Part shown: piece after piece, positions 1 to 13,965 of the stretch | Layout of the letters: the number at the start of each line of letters is the position of its first letter | How positions within the stretch are numbered: position 1 is the stretch's first letter | Source: Beroe ovata | Lineage: Eukaryota > Ctenophora > Nuda > Beroida > Beroidae | Length of the DNA stretch: 31,140 bases | NCBI GenBank assembly: GCA_946803715.1 | Contig: CAMPET010000175.1 | Coordinates: forward strand, 120,274 to 151,413 | Reading direction: 5' to 3' | Made by a program: the position numbers and the translations under genes | Notes under the pieces: model-generated | What the model saw: the letters and a program-made list of their open reading frames with translations, nothing else | Database searches by the model: none | Told to the model about the DNA's origin: nothing

Positions 1-403
1 TTTGGGAGCTATCCTCAAATGCTCAGTTAAATTGTCCAGTAAAGAGCAAATAAGGGGTTATGTCGGCCGTTAACTAATGAACCGATTATCAGCTTAACTT
101 GAAATTTTGGTTTTCCGAGTTTCTAATGGTCCTTGAGCTATAATAGAAGTTTTAAGTTAATCGGTTGATCTGTTTGGGAGCTATCCTCAAATGCTCACTC
201 GAACTGACCAGTAAAAAGCAGAAAAGGGGTTATGCCGGCCGTTAACTAGGGAACCGATTATCAGCTAAACTTGACCCCTTATCCGCTCAAAACGTGTCAG
301 TTTGAGCGAGCATTTGAGGATAGCTCCCAAATGGATAGACTGATTGACTTGAAACTTTTAGTTCCACCGTAGCTCATGGATCGATTTCTAACTCGGAAAA
401 ACA
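1..403. repeat. Foldback repeat: two direct copies (172-bp period) followed by an inverted copy
   Basis: A unit beginning TTTGGGAGCTATCCTCAAAT at position 1 recurs at 173. Similarity continues through GGCCGTTAACTA and ACCGATTATCAGC in both copies. The reverse complement of the same opening lies at about 300-331. The inverted copy then continues to about 403, where the reverse complement of 332-403 matches roughly 111-172 with scattered mismatches. The block is non-coding. It lies downstream, in the sense of the GTPBP1 gene, of that gene's last visible exon, probably in an intron. No transposase or target-site duplication is visible, so a MITE or foldback remnant is an inference. Confidence 0.8.
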
Positions 404-494
404 CACGTTGAATGACAATGACATAATATGTTAAGTGCCATACATAATGCCAGAAGTAGCTTTACTTAACTGGTAAGTGACGTCATAGCCTTAC

Positions 495-3960
<3,466 letters not shown>

Positions 3961-3993
3961 GCTACACACTAGATGGGAGGGGGAAGTATTAGA
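3961..3993 (-). promoter_or_regulatory. Strong 3' splice acceptor 8 nt before the GTPBP1 start codon
   Basis: On the minus strand the sequence is CTAATACTTCCCCCTCCCAT followed by CTAG, then 8 nt, then ATG at 3960. It has a branch-point-like CTAAT, a pyrimidine tract and an AG. This indicates either a 5'UTR intron or an outron accepting a spliced leader. The stop of the preceding same-strand gene lies only about 200 bp upstream, which leaves little room for an independent promoter. Confidence 0.6.
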
Positions 3994-4157
3994 CTTCAGT
4001 AGAGGGTTTATCATGTAGGTATGGGGTGTATTCTGTGACATTGATAATTACGCAAGACAGAGAGTTGAGACTGAAAATCACTGTAGCAATTATCATTACT
4101 AGCAATTATTCCTACAAAAACTTAACAAACCATTGGAACAACTACGATTAAAACTCA

Positions 4158-6367
4158 TTAAACTTCTAGAATTTCTTCCTCGACATCCTTCAAAAGTTCA
4201 GAGTTAAAGTTAAAATAGTTCAGGTAACTCCAAATGATAACTTTCTTCTTCTCAAATGTAAGATCAGGATTGTTCTGAAGAGCGCTGATGACTGTTTCCA
4301 TGAAATGATGTGTTTCCGGAGGAAAGGCACTTATATACCTGAAACCGTTGCAAATTTATTTCNTGTGTGTGTGTGTGCCATTCGGTTTGCTGCAACACAC
4401 AAATTCAATTAAAACACACCTGAACGAACATAGGCTAAAATGATACTACCTCATTCTGGTTCAATGTTAGTCTCGGGAAAAACAAAATGAGTGTGACAAA
4501 TTTGAAGACAAACCAAAAGTTCAAGTTACAATAGGCCTGGCCCTGGTAACAATGGTCTATCTCGCTTTTATTGAAACTTTTTTAATTAAGGTAAGTAATT
4601 AAGCAATTAGGGTTAGTTGTGGAGACCCTTATGTAAGTCAGGTGACTTGTAAACTGCGCAGAGTAAATTGAAACCAATTCACAATGAATTAAAACCGATA
4701 CTTTCACGAACTAAATGCACGAACTAAACGCACGATATAGATATATTGTGTAAGGATGTAAGATGTAATGTAAGAATAATGATGCAAGATAATGGTGTAA
4801 TGGGAGTTAAAGTGGGGTGGAAACTTCAGTAATAATGCTTTGCAAGAAGAGATAAAGAGAATGGAGTTTTGAATCCTGAAAACTCTCGTCTGAATAGAAT
4901 ATTTTTCGCAGCATCATGCTTAGCTGTCAAAGATGCTCGTTAATCAAAGGTGTGCTGCAATCCTCACCAGAAATTTGATCCCATGAGTCATGTGACTGTG
5001 AACGCAATCTCCTTCCTTCACATCCTCAAACCACTCCTCATTCTTCTCTCTCATACGGTGTTGGAACTCTAGGTCCAACTCCGCTTCCAGAGCCGCGCGC
5101 TTGACATCTCGTTCAGCTGCCCGCGCCGCGCGTTGATCCTTCTCCTCGGCTGAGATGTGAGACGCACAGCACGTGCAATGTGATGCGTGGGATGCTTGCG
5201 CAGGGAGGGAGTTAGAGCGGGAGTGAGCTGTGTCGGAGTGTGGAGGAGTAGAAATGGTCTGTGTGGAGGCAAATCTGGGAGATCTCACGAGAGGAGATGA
5301 TGGTATGAACTCTGCCTGAAGAGTTGGACTCGAGTGAAATCTGGTCCTAGGGGCCGGGGAGGCAGGGGGTGGTTTGGTAGGAGAGAGCTGAGTTGGGGCT
5401 GTTTCTGTTGTCAAGGGTGGTGGAGGTCGCTTCGGGGAGAATCTGTTCCTTTTCAGGGTGAGGACTGCTTCAGTGAATTTGGGATTCGTTACAGGTTCAT
5501 GGTCAGGAAGTACTATTGAGTCGTCTTTCTCCCTTTGGAATGACTGATCTTCTTGTCTGTTTGTTTCATCGGATTCCGAGGATATCTCAGATTCTGAATC
5601 CTCCAGGCCCTCTTTAGTCGAGCTGTCCTTGATAGAAAACAAATTCTATCAAAGTGAAGGGCATGGAATCACGTGCCACATAGAACTAGGCAAAATCATT
5701 TTTTCGTGCAGTGAATAGCGTGTGATGACAACTCAATCAACAAGACGTAAGTTTTCAGGATTCGACATAATATATAGATATCATCACACCTACTCACCAG
5801 GAATCCACCATCTTTGTCAGGCACATGTTCAATGGAATCATTGTACATCTCCGCCCGTTTTCCTCTCGGACTACCACTAGGATCAGGTGACCCAATAGGG
5901 GCCGGTCTCATCGGTACTGGAGAAGAGGTCAGGGAACTGAAATTGTGCGAGGTCGATGGCGATTGTGGCGGAGATTTCGGCGGTAGATTTCTAGCTGGAG
6001 GGGGCGGAGGCCGGGATGGAGTGGAGGAGGAGAGAGGAGTTTCACTACCGGGCGAAGGTGGAGGAGGCCGAACTGGTTTCTGTGATGAATCGGATCGTCG
6101 CCGACGAGAACTCGACTTTCTCCGTTTTTCCACCGGTTCAGGGGTGGCGTATACCGGTTCGTCTTTATTCGACGACTTGCTCGACCTCCGCCTTCCCGAG
6201 CCATTGGATTTTCGGTCCTCTTCCGAACTTCTGTTCGAGTCAACTGCGGTTACCGCATCCTTTTCGTTCATGAGCACAGAGTCTGATGCAAGCTCTGTTG
6301 GTATTTCCGTGGTTGAGACAGCTTCTTCATTAGTGTGAACGTTTTCGATTACCAGCCCGTCAGACAT
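4158..6367 (-). CDS. Proline/serine-rich low-complexity protein, unknown family
   Basis: Exon 5798-6367 (190 codons, starting MSDGLVIENV) joins in phase to exon 4968-5627 (220 codons). A C-terminal exon at 4158-4338 encodes a compact helical segment containing FPPETHHFMETVISAL and ending EEILEV before the stop. The first two exons are largely disordered: Arg/Ser-rich (GRRRSSKSS, SSSRRRRSDSS), with many polyproline stretches (RPPPPSP, SRPPPPPARNLPP) of SH3- or EVH1-ligand type and many Ser-Pro sites. They end in a charged helical stretch (EKDQRAARAAERDVKR). The joint to the last exon is out of phase (phase 0 versus 2), so a small exon in 4339-4967 is probably missing from my model, or 4968-5627 is terminal with a stop at 4944. 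A cytoskeletal or adaptor scaffold role is only a guess. In-frame TAA lies upstream of the start. Confidence 0.7.
4339..4967 (-). other. Probable intron with TG microsatellite and an ambiguous base
   Basis: This 630-bp AT-rich stretch lies between two exons of the Pro/Ser-rich gene. It holds a short (TG)n tract directly after the single N at 4363. A donor-like GAGGTAGTA sits near 4450 on the minus strand, but I could not find a small exon that restores the reading phase. No other feature seen. Confidence 0.5.
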
Positions 6368-7369
6368 ACTGTCTATTGTATTCGTTTACACTCTTCACAT
6401 ATTCACTTTGGAAGGTAAGAGAAGTCACTATCATCGTTTTTCATTTGAAATCACGGCAACAAGGAATGGAAAGACTAAGATACCGAATATGAACGGGAAA
6501 ACTAGTAATTGATCAATTAAGATAGGTTCTAATTTGCTGATCAAAACAAAATCACACTTCTCGACTCTATTTAGTACACAAAAGACAGTGTATTTTAGTA
6601 TGAACTACGATCACTGTCAAGCAAGATGTTCATTTCATATGCACTCAAGATTGTGTCTGTGCAATTTAAAAATATGTACAGAAGTACAAGTTGAGGAGTC
6701 AACAACAAAAATCAATAGGAAGCTCTAAAAAGGAAAAATTGAGTCGGATCTTCGAATTATTTTGTCCAAAGAACGGTAAGTATTCGGATAGTATTCAGAA
6801 ATATCAACCATAAGTTATCAAGAATTTGAACAGCTCCTAACTCAAACCAAATTCAAATCCGAATGACAACTCACCAGATCACCATGATCGAAATTCAAGA
6901 AGTTCAAACTCTCGAAACAGAACGAATGACTCGGGCATAATTATGTGAAACTCTAGCTGAATGCTATCCAAAATCATATCACTGACTATTAACGTACGAT
7001 GCAGTTGTATAGCTCGGTTCTGTATATAAGGGGTCGAGAGCACATAATTATCGAGCGGTTGTGAGTCGTATGTATTTATATGTTTGTAATTTAATTTCAA
7101 TGACATTTAATATGGTGATTTCTAGATCAGTGCATTGTGCATTGTGGTGATAAAATGCGGAACCGGGCGCATAATCAATGAATTTTTATCAGGAGCAGGG
7201 CGTCTAGATTTAGGAGTAGATTGTTGGGGGTGCGGGGGCGTAGGGCGAAATCAAAACAGATTCCAAAAACAAATAGTGCGGTCGGGTTTCAATGAATGAT
7301 CGATCTGAATTGTGTGAATCAGAAAAGAGGGGATTTGTTGTATGATTATAACGAATGAGAATAACTCAC
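6368..7369 (-). other. Stretch between the Pro/Ser-rich exon and the polyQ exons; one tentative small exon
   Basis: Mostly AT-rich, without long open frames on the minus strand. A 36-nt candidate exon at 6875-6910 on the minus strand (12 codons, NFLNFDHGDL then a good donor GTGAGT) follows in phase 0 from the polyQ exon ending at 7370. It does not lead in phase into the exon at 5798-6367. No clear polyadenylation signal seen. Confidence 0.35.
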
Positions 7370-7997
7370 AGGGTTGCTATTCTGTGAGACCAATCCGCTA
7401 ATTCTCTGCTCCTGAGACGGATATTGTTGCTGTTGTTGCTGTCTCGGCGGATATTGTTGTTGTTGTTGTCTGCTGTAATCTGGTACAGTTGGAGCAACTT
7501 TCGGTGCTGGGAAAAACAACCGTCATTCGTTTGCGGACAAAACAGAGATTTTGTCAAATTGTTTCGTTATTGTTGCATTGACACCAGAACAAGTTGCCCA
7601 GATAACTGTTAATGTCGGATCAGCGGAGAAAATAATAACTGCTCCATCTTCTGATTAGAACATACCCGAGAAAGGTTGGTCCCTCTGATCGTAGGACGGA
7701 GAAATATCGTCATCAAACGTCACGTACTTCTGAGCCGGGCCACCGCCGCTCTGCTCTGTGCCGTTTGCGCCACTGCCGTCTATAATGTAGGGAGCGTATT
7801 TTACAGGTGGAATTATCGAAAAAAGATGAAATTGAGTAGTTCATGATCAAGGTTATATAACGTTTCACTTGTTAGATCTTGAATGTTCAACTTGAATTCT
7901 CAAAAACAATTATCGATAATCACTATCATAATTATTAATTACCCCTCCAATAATTAACCCTCTACTCACCAAGATTCACATCCACGTATGAGTTCAT
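7370..7997 (-). CDS. Small glutamine-rich protein, 3' end unresolved
   Basis: Three minus-strand exons join in phase: 7970-7997 (MNSYVDVNL), 7666-7779 (Gly/Ser-rich, then QKYVTFDDDISPSYDQRDQ) and 7370-7506 (two polyQ runs in QQQQQYPPRQQQQQQYP). Together they give 93 codons. All splice sites are canonical, with good donors (GTGAGT, GTATGT). The glutamines come from mixed CAA/CAG codons, so the tract is unlikely to be a recent pure-repeat expansion. The next exon is uncertain (candidate 6875-6910). Fusion with the downstream Pro/Ser-rich exon at 6367 is out of phase in every combination I tried. It may be a separate short gene, or the 5' end of that gene with a missed exon. No family recognised. 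Confidence 0.6.
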
Positions 7998-8754
7998 ATT
8001 GACGAGTAGTAGGTGACGATTTACTTTACCTCCTTATCGAGAAATTCCGGTTAGATTTCTGTTAAAAAACAATCGTTATTTGATTTCTTGCGCAGTTAGC
8101 TCGCATATCATTTGAGCGTGTACGGCAGTGATTATAAAAGTACACGGTTGAATTCAATAAAGAGTAAAGCGATTGGAATCAAGCATGAAGTGAATCAACG
8201 ATGTATAGAAACATAACACAAACACACAAATGTAGGTAAGTTTGACAAAAGTATCTGTAGACTGTTATAGGACATAGGTATGATACATAGATACAAAAAG
8301 GTGGCATAGTTTGGAACAACCTAATAACCTATGTATTAAATCTATATGGTAGTTAGGGTAGTTAGTAATTACACTCGCCATATGGATGTATATTGTATAA
8401 GGTGATATAGGGATGATATAAGAGAATGTAATTGGCATTGATGTAGATAGAAGTGTTAGTGAACAACACTGTTACCTCTTAGATCGAAAATTGCAACCTA
8501 GCTTGACTAACGCCCAAAATGACAACTAGCAAACGGTAACCAAAGAAACAATTATTGACTTATTTATCGACGAATCGAAGTGACAATGACACAGCCCCTA
8601 ATAACACCCAAATAGCACACAAATAAAGTTGTAATCTTCAAGTGTCATTATTCGCGAATGATTTCGCTCTTCAGGAAGGAATATTATGGTCAATATGACG
8701 CTATAATACAATAATTATCCCAGTTAAGACGCACGTCACATTGTGCATCACAAG
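7998..8754. other. Intergenic region between TUSC3/MAGT1 stop and the polyQ gene start
   Basis: About 760 bp between two genes on the same (minus) strand. AT-rich, without long open frames, tRNA-like folds or obvious tandem repeats. It must contain the 3'UTR of the TUSC3/MAGT1 gene and any promoter of the polyQ gene. I see no exact AATAAA on the minus strand. Confidence 0.5.
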
Positions 8755-11042
8755 CTAGAAGAGTAAGCTGTACGGGTATCCTCGGTGCTTCATTCGGAAG
8801 ATGGCGAGGAGAAGAGAGAAGAATATCACAACCAATCCGAGACCTCCGTAACTCATGTCTGAAAAGAGGAGGAATGGGGCATGGGCTTAAATTCCAGGAA
8901 TTATGCCAAAAGTTTGAAGCGTTGTGATATTATGAAATTTTCAAAAAGACGCCGTGAAACAGCCGACTAACTGGACACTGAACAGTGAGCATTGGTACGG
9001 AATATTGTGTACTGTATAGTATGAATACGTACACAGTAGGTAAACAAGGTTTAGAGTTTCACACATCCTTACAGGAACGAACGAGACTGGTGATTCGAGG
9101 TGTGATAGAGTGATGAAACACAGTAACTCACATTTAGAGTTGAGATTAGAGGGGTCCTTTGGTGCGTCTGCCATGAGAATAAATCCGAGAGCAATAACAC
9201 CATTCACCACTGCCACAATGTAGGATTCAGCAACGAACATCATACTACTGCCACCGTGGATAAAACTAGTTCTACCTGGAAAGATGGCTAAAATATGGGC
9301 AAGGAATTTTAACTCATAATTTTTCGAAATTTATGTAAATAATTGGTTTATGTGATGAGAAACACTAAAAATCACGTTCTTGGAATTACCTGTGTTTCTG
9401 TCCACGTGAGCAAATGGAGCTCCCCGAATATGCAACCACATCTGTCCAGACGTCATAGCAAACATAATCAACTGAAATAAAGCATCATATAATACGTCTG
9501 AGTTGTACAAAAGAAGTTAATGTAGAGTATCATTTTTATATGGTATAAAGATCTTTCCCACTGCAGCGCATCTTCTTGATGCTAGAATTTATATATTCAA
9601 AACTGATACACAAACATGACAACAAACCATGGAGGTCACAGCCCAGTATTTCCACTTGTACAAGAAGTCAAGGCTGTTTCCCTTGATAAGCAGAGTTCCA
9701 GACACAGCAAAGAGGAAGAGACCGAGGAGGATTGCGTTGGTGTAATTTGGAGGACGGATAACCTCAATAGAAACTTCAGTCCGCTCCTTCACCCATTTGG
9801 CTATGGCTTCTGCATTCAATCCTCTCCTATAATCAAATTAACGTATAACTGATACAGGAAAGAGGGTAAATGATAATACCAAAAATTGGCAAACAAAATA
9901 TCTTCATATTCACCTTTCCAAATCAAATTTGTCCTCCTTCTTCCTTTTACCAACAGGAGGGAAGTGAAGAATAACTGGAGCTGAATTTAGCTTCAACTGA
10001 GGTAAAGTAAATTACGTAATTGGAACTCGCTTTTAACTAAACTGAGAATAATCTACATGTTCAATTTAACAACCCACCCTTTGAAATATGGCTGCACCAC
10101 CATCATAATCAACCATGGTGAAGAAAACATCACTGTCAAACACCCTGGAATATCTATGCGATCTTGCAAGAGTTGTATACTCGTTATGGATTTCTCTGAA
10201 AGAGGGCAAGATCATAACATCTTTTGAATGGTAAAAAATAGGACTAAGTTGACTCCCAACATCTATATTCTATTGATTGTTATTAGATAGGACTCAGATA
10301 ACTTACTTGCAAGCAGCACAATTTCTGTTGGGGGACAAAGCAGTAAACAGAACTATGACACTATAATTCCTAGGCATAGTTCTGACAAATGACTTGTACT
10401 TCTCATCATCTAGCTTTACAACTGGAGACCGATATGATATTTCATTAAGTTGTTCAATCCTACTCTCTAGTGACTGAAATGATAGGGATGATAATCACAT
10501 CAATATGATATCCAGGTTGCATAGAATAGAATAGAATAGAAAAGAATAAATAATGGTATTGAACCATTAAAATTATCAAGTCTTGTAATAAGAACATTAA
10601 CCCAGTCAAAAACACCACCAATAGCTGCTAAGGTGTCCAGTTAACTGTGAATAGCTACAAAACAAAGAAAAACTGCTTTGCACCAGAGGTCAGGCAACGC
10701 CAGACAACAATAGATAATGGCAGTAACTTCTGATGAAACTTACATTACAACTGACTGCGAAGATTAAGGAACAGATGTAGAGGACTCCTGATGATNTGAA
10801 ATGATAGGGATGATAATCACATCAATATGTTAACTCAGTCAAAAACACCACCAATAGCTGCTAAGGTATCCAGTTAACTGTGAATAGCTACAAAACAAAG
10901 AAAACTGCTTTGCACCAGAGGTCAGGCAACGCCAGGCAACGCCAGACAACAATAGATAATGGCAGTATCTTCTCATGAAACTTACATTACAACTGACTGC
11001 AAAGATTAAGGAACAGATGTAGAGGACTCCTGATGATATCAT
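8755..11042 (-). CDS. TUSC3: TUSC3/MAGT1-type (OST3/OST6) oligosaccharyltransferase subunit
   Basis: Eight in-phase exons: 10986-11042, 10307-10473, 10078-10195, 9914-9996, 9628-9826, 9390-9471, 9132-9275 and 8755-8858, giving 317 residues (vertebrate homologues are about 335). Residues 1-19 form a signal peptide ([14 protein letters not shown]). A lumenal thioredoxin-like domain follows, with its CxxC redox motif intact as CAAC at 71-74. Four membrane helices follow ([17 protein letters not shown]; the [16 protein letters not shown] region; [34 protein letters not shown]), and the protein ends YPYSLLF. Family hallmarks include [10 protein letters not shown] and [18 protein letters not shown]. 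It acts in the STT3B-type oligosaccharyltransferase complex of the ER, holding cysteines of client proteins in mixed disulfides so that nearby sequons are glycosylated; vertebrate members also support Mg2+ transport. TUSC3 versus MAGT1 cannot be decided; a pre-duplication orthologue is likely. A truncated second copy of exon 1 lies at about 10744-10795. Confidence 0.95.
10475..11040. repeat. Near-identical direct duplication across a single N; TUSC3/MAGT1 exon 1 present twice
   Basis: 10475-10795 and 10797-11039 repeat each other, both starting TGAAATGATAGGGATGATAA. They differ by a few substitutions and an insertion of about 87 bp in the left copy (it includes GAATAGAATAGAATAG). The left copy of exon 1 breaks at the N (10796) before its start codon, while the right copy is complete. 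The N at the join and allele-like differences point to two haplotypes placed end to end by the assembler rather than a real tandem duplication. Confidence 0.85.
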
Positions 11043-11941
11043 GCTTGGGGAGCCTGTTCAAATAGTTGAGTGAATCAATGAATTATTCATGAAATTTATT
11101 CTAAAATGGGAGTGTTTAAAATCCAGTGTTTAATCCAGTTTAATCCAGTGTTTAATCCAGTGTTTAATCCAGTTCTAATCAATAATGAATTGATCGAAGC
11201 AATATATTAGAATATATCGTGCGATTTATTCAGCAGCTCAATGATATGTTAAATTCAAAAAATGCTGTAATTGTATTCAGCGAAATTGCACATTAAAAAC
11301 TCGTTTGTTGTTCATTTCATTTTCGAGGATTAAGAATGCGCGGCGCGCCAGATATTTTGCAAATTGCCAAACTTAAACAAATTTTGATTATGTATGTTCA
11401 TGTTTATGATATGGTATCTATATCCCATTGACATTGAATCATGCAAATTGATTGCAGAGATTGCATTTTCGAAAATCTCAGTTGACAAAATCGTAAAGCC
11501 GCGCCGCGCAGTACTCTATATGAACAATTCAACTCACAATTTTGATGGGTTTGCATGTTGCTTAATATGAATCATGATTGTTGATAAATCAATAATGTTG
11601 ATAAATCAATAATTATATCCAATATTTGCATTAACTGTCATTCATTACAATAATTTTGTAAGCCTATTCATTTGCTAATGTTGATCTCATGATGATTGTA
11701 AATGATGCTTTCAGCTCTTAGTTGATTTTATAAAAGCTTTTTATTCTACTAATGCTGTTTCCAAAACTCATAGCTGTGTTCTTTATTTATTCATTACCTA
11801 GCAGTTTATGAATACCTGATTGCTTCAAGTTAATCAAGTCAAAAATTGTATAAAACCCCCTTTTGATGCAATGTGTTGCTTGGCAGTAAAACATTCACTC
11901 AATTGTATTTGTCCTCAAATAATAGCAAAACTAATGCAGTT
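11043..11941. promoter_or_regulatory. Divergent promoter region between TUSC3/MAGT1 and the four-TM gene
   Basis: About 900 bp of AT-rich DNA between two start codons facing apart. It holds a degenerate repeat of GTTTAATCCA at 11116-11175, two CpG-dense patches (GCGCGGCGCGCC around 11338-11350; GCCGCGCCGCGC at 11499-11510) that are roughly inverted copies of each other, and a doubled GTTGATAAATCAATAAT near 11580-11610. No open frames. A shared bidirectional promoter is inferred from layout, not from recognised factor sites. Confidence 0.55.
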
Positions 11942-13520
11942 ATGGATTTATTTGCAATATCCTATGATGAACCAGTGAAATCTAATAAAGTAAGTGCTTT
12001 GTAGTCTGTACATTGCCAGTCAATAAAGAATAATGAACATTCGGGACAGCAGGACAGAATCAACCAAAACCTTGTTTTCAGAGGGCACATCAATGTGGCA
12101 CAATCATATTGCTGTTCATTAATCTGATTCTTATCTTGGGATCTGTTGTCGTTCTAGTAAGATGATTTGTATTCATATATTTCAGTATGTTTCAAGCTCT
12201 AAGTTAAGTATCTTTCTTCAATTGGAGTAATTGATCATCTCAGGTAAGCCCCCACTGGTGTGAAGTGACATTTACTGACACTGGTAAAATAGTGCATTGC
12301 TTTTCATATGGGCCATATGAGCAGTGCTTCACCAACACATGTGCTGCAAAGTTCAATATACCAAGTACAATGAAGTCAATTGATTTGGTAGATGACTTTT
12401 GTATCAAAGGTAACTTGTATATGATATGCTCAAGGATACCTCTAAAAAGAAGTTTTGTTCAATCTAAGATGTTGATCTATGTTATAACTTTAATTCTATG
12501 CTGTCAATCACTATCTAATTTCAGTTGATGTTCATGAGATTGAAACTGAGCAACCACAGTATGGACATGTTATTCACTGTACTGAGATCTTTGTTGGGAT
12601 TCATATTGGTGGGTCCTTTGTTTGGTCATATTATATTATCAATGATACCTATGAAATTTGCACTATATGCACAGATCCAACAGCCATAGAACTGTTTAAC
12701 ACGACATAAATTTTTGTCTGATAAGCAAAATTCTTGTTAATTGCCATCCTAGGGTTAGATGACAGTACCGAAATACTTTGCTGGATCCATGTCCTTTATT
12801 GCCCATGCCCTTGATTATTTCTCCAAATTGATACCTAAATTGTCTGTCAGGATTGCTAATTTTTGTTGGTATCTGCTACATCATTGACGTCAGCAAGGAT
12901 TTTGTTTTGATGAAGCTGGTTGCCGGAATATTCACCACTCTTGCCGGTATGTGAAAATATTTTTGGTAACATTAAACTGCAAAGATCAACAATTGAACCA
13001 CAGACAATTTCTGATATTCATGAGTTCACCCTGTTTTTTCAGGAATGCTCCTGCTCACAGCATTGCCACTATTTGTGCTTGGAACAGGGACAGTGTACAC
13101 CACAGTCTCAGAGATTGACCCCACGCAATACGGTTAGTGTTCTGGGATGTTTTTCCATGTTTTCCATGCCTCTAGATCTCCCTTCCCTGAGGAGCTGTTC
13201 GTCAGGTGACTTCTTACCTGACATCTGAGAAGAACTTTCCTAGATTTCCTGATGAGCTAGCTCAAAACTCTCCCGAAATAGGATTCTACGCGAAAAATAG
13301 ACTTTTATAGTATCGGTGTGTCTCATTGTGAAGACACTCATCTTCAACCCTCTCTCCCTTTTCAGTGCTGCAAACAGAGGTTGGTATCTCAGTTCTCATC
13401 GCTGTTGGAGTTGGTCTTGTTACCATTTTCGTGGGAATTTACAATATCGTGAGAAGCCGGCGGATCTTCAGGAAGCAGACCGCACAGCAAAAGTTGGGAT
13501 TGGCCTTTGGAGGACTTTGA
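11942..13520 (+). CDS. Four-transmembrane protein, claudin/PMP22-like architecture, family not certain
   Basis: Seven in-phase exons: 11942-11989, 12082-12156, 12244-12409, 12525-12608, 12851-12946, 13043-13132 and 13366-13520, encoding 237 residues. A short cytosolic N-terminus leads to TM1 (TIILLFINLILILGSVVVL). A large extracellular loop of about 75 residues follows, with HWCEV and several cysteines (IVHCFSYGPYEQCFTNTC). TM2 (LLIFVGICYII), TM3 (LVAGIFTTLAGMLLLTALP) and TM4 (VLIAVGVGLVTIFVGIYNI) follow, then a basic cytosolic tail (RSRRIFRKQ). The tryptophan and cysteines in a long first loop plus a short second loop recall the PMP22/EMP/claudin superfamily, but the canonical GLW-C-C spacing is not exact, so another tetraspan family is possible. 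It probably sits in the plasma membrane. No strong acceptor precedes the start codon, unlike the next two genes on this strand. Confidence 0.82.
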
Positions 13521-13965
13521 GGGATGAAATGCGGAAATTTAGAGGAGTTTATTAATTAGTTATAAGTTGACTGCCTGTGTAAATACGTGATTTAGTTATA
13601 AGGGTTTTGTTAGCTTTGTATGAGTGATTTTATGTAAACATTTATGTAAACTTTTATGTAAACTTTTTAATGTTCTCGTACAATTTTCATCTGTTTTATA
13701 TTTTCTGATTTTGAGATTTGTCGTCAATTTTAATGTTTTGATGAATTTTATGGTTATTTTTATTCCGTTTTATGATTTTGTGCCAGAAATTTACGTTTAT
13801 GTTATTCTTATAACCTACTTTTTACGACGTGTTTCACTTGAATATTCTTGCGAATCATTTCTGATGAAAAAATAACATGTCCTGAGAGATTAATGATCCA
13901 GTCCCAATGATGCCATTCAAAACATACACCCATCCTCCTAATACCCTCATTAAATACTCTGTAGG
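13521..13965 (+). other. Spacer between the four-TM gene and CCDC25, with a splice acceptor at its end
   Basis: About 445 bp, very T-rich, with three tandem copies of a unit like TTTATGTAAACT around 13632-13670. It ends CCTCATTAAATACTCTGTAG at 13964, a convincing 3' splice site that leaves a single base before the CCDC25 ATG. ATTAAA lies at 13949, probably too close to the acceptor to serve as the upstream gene's poly(A) signal. Confidence 0.5.

Noticed and set aside
5814-6338. Long plus-strand open frame (174 codons, Gly-rich)
   Set aside because: It is the antisense shadow of the proline-rich minus-strand exon: poly-Gly opposite poly-Pro.
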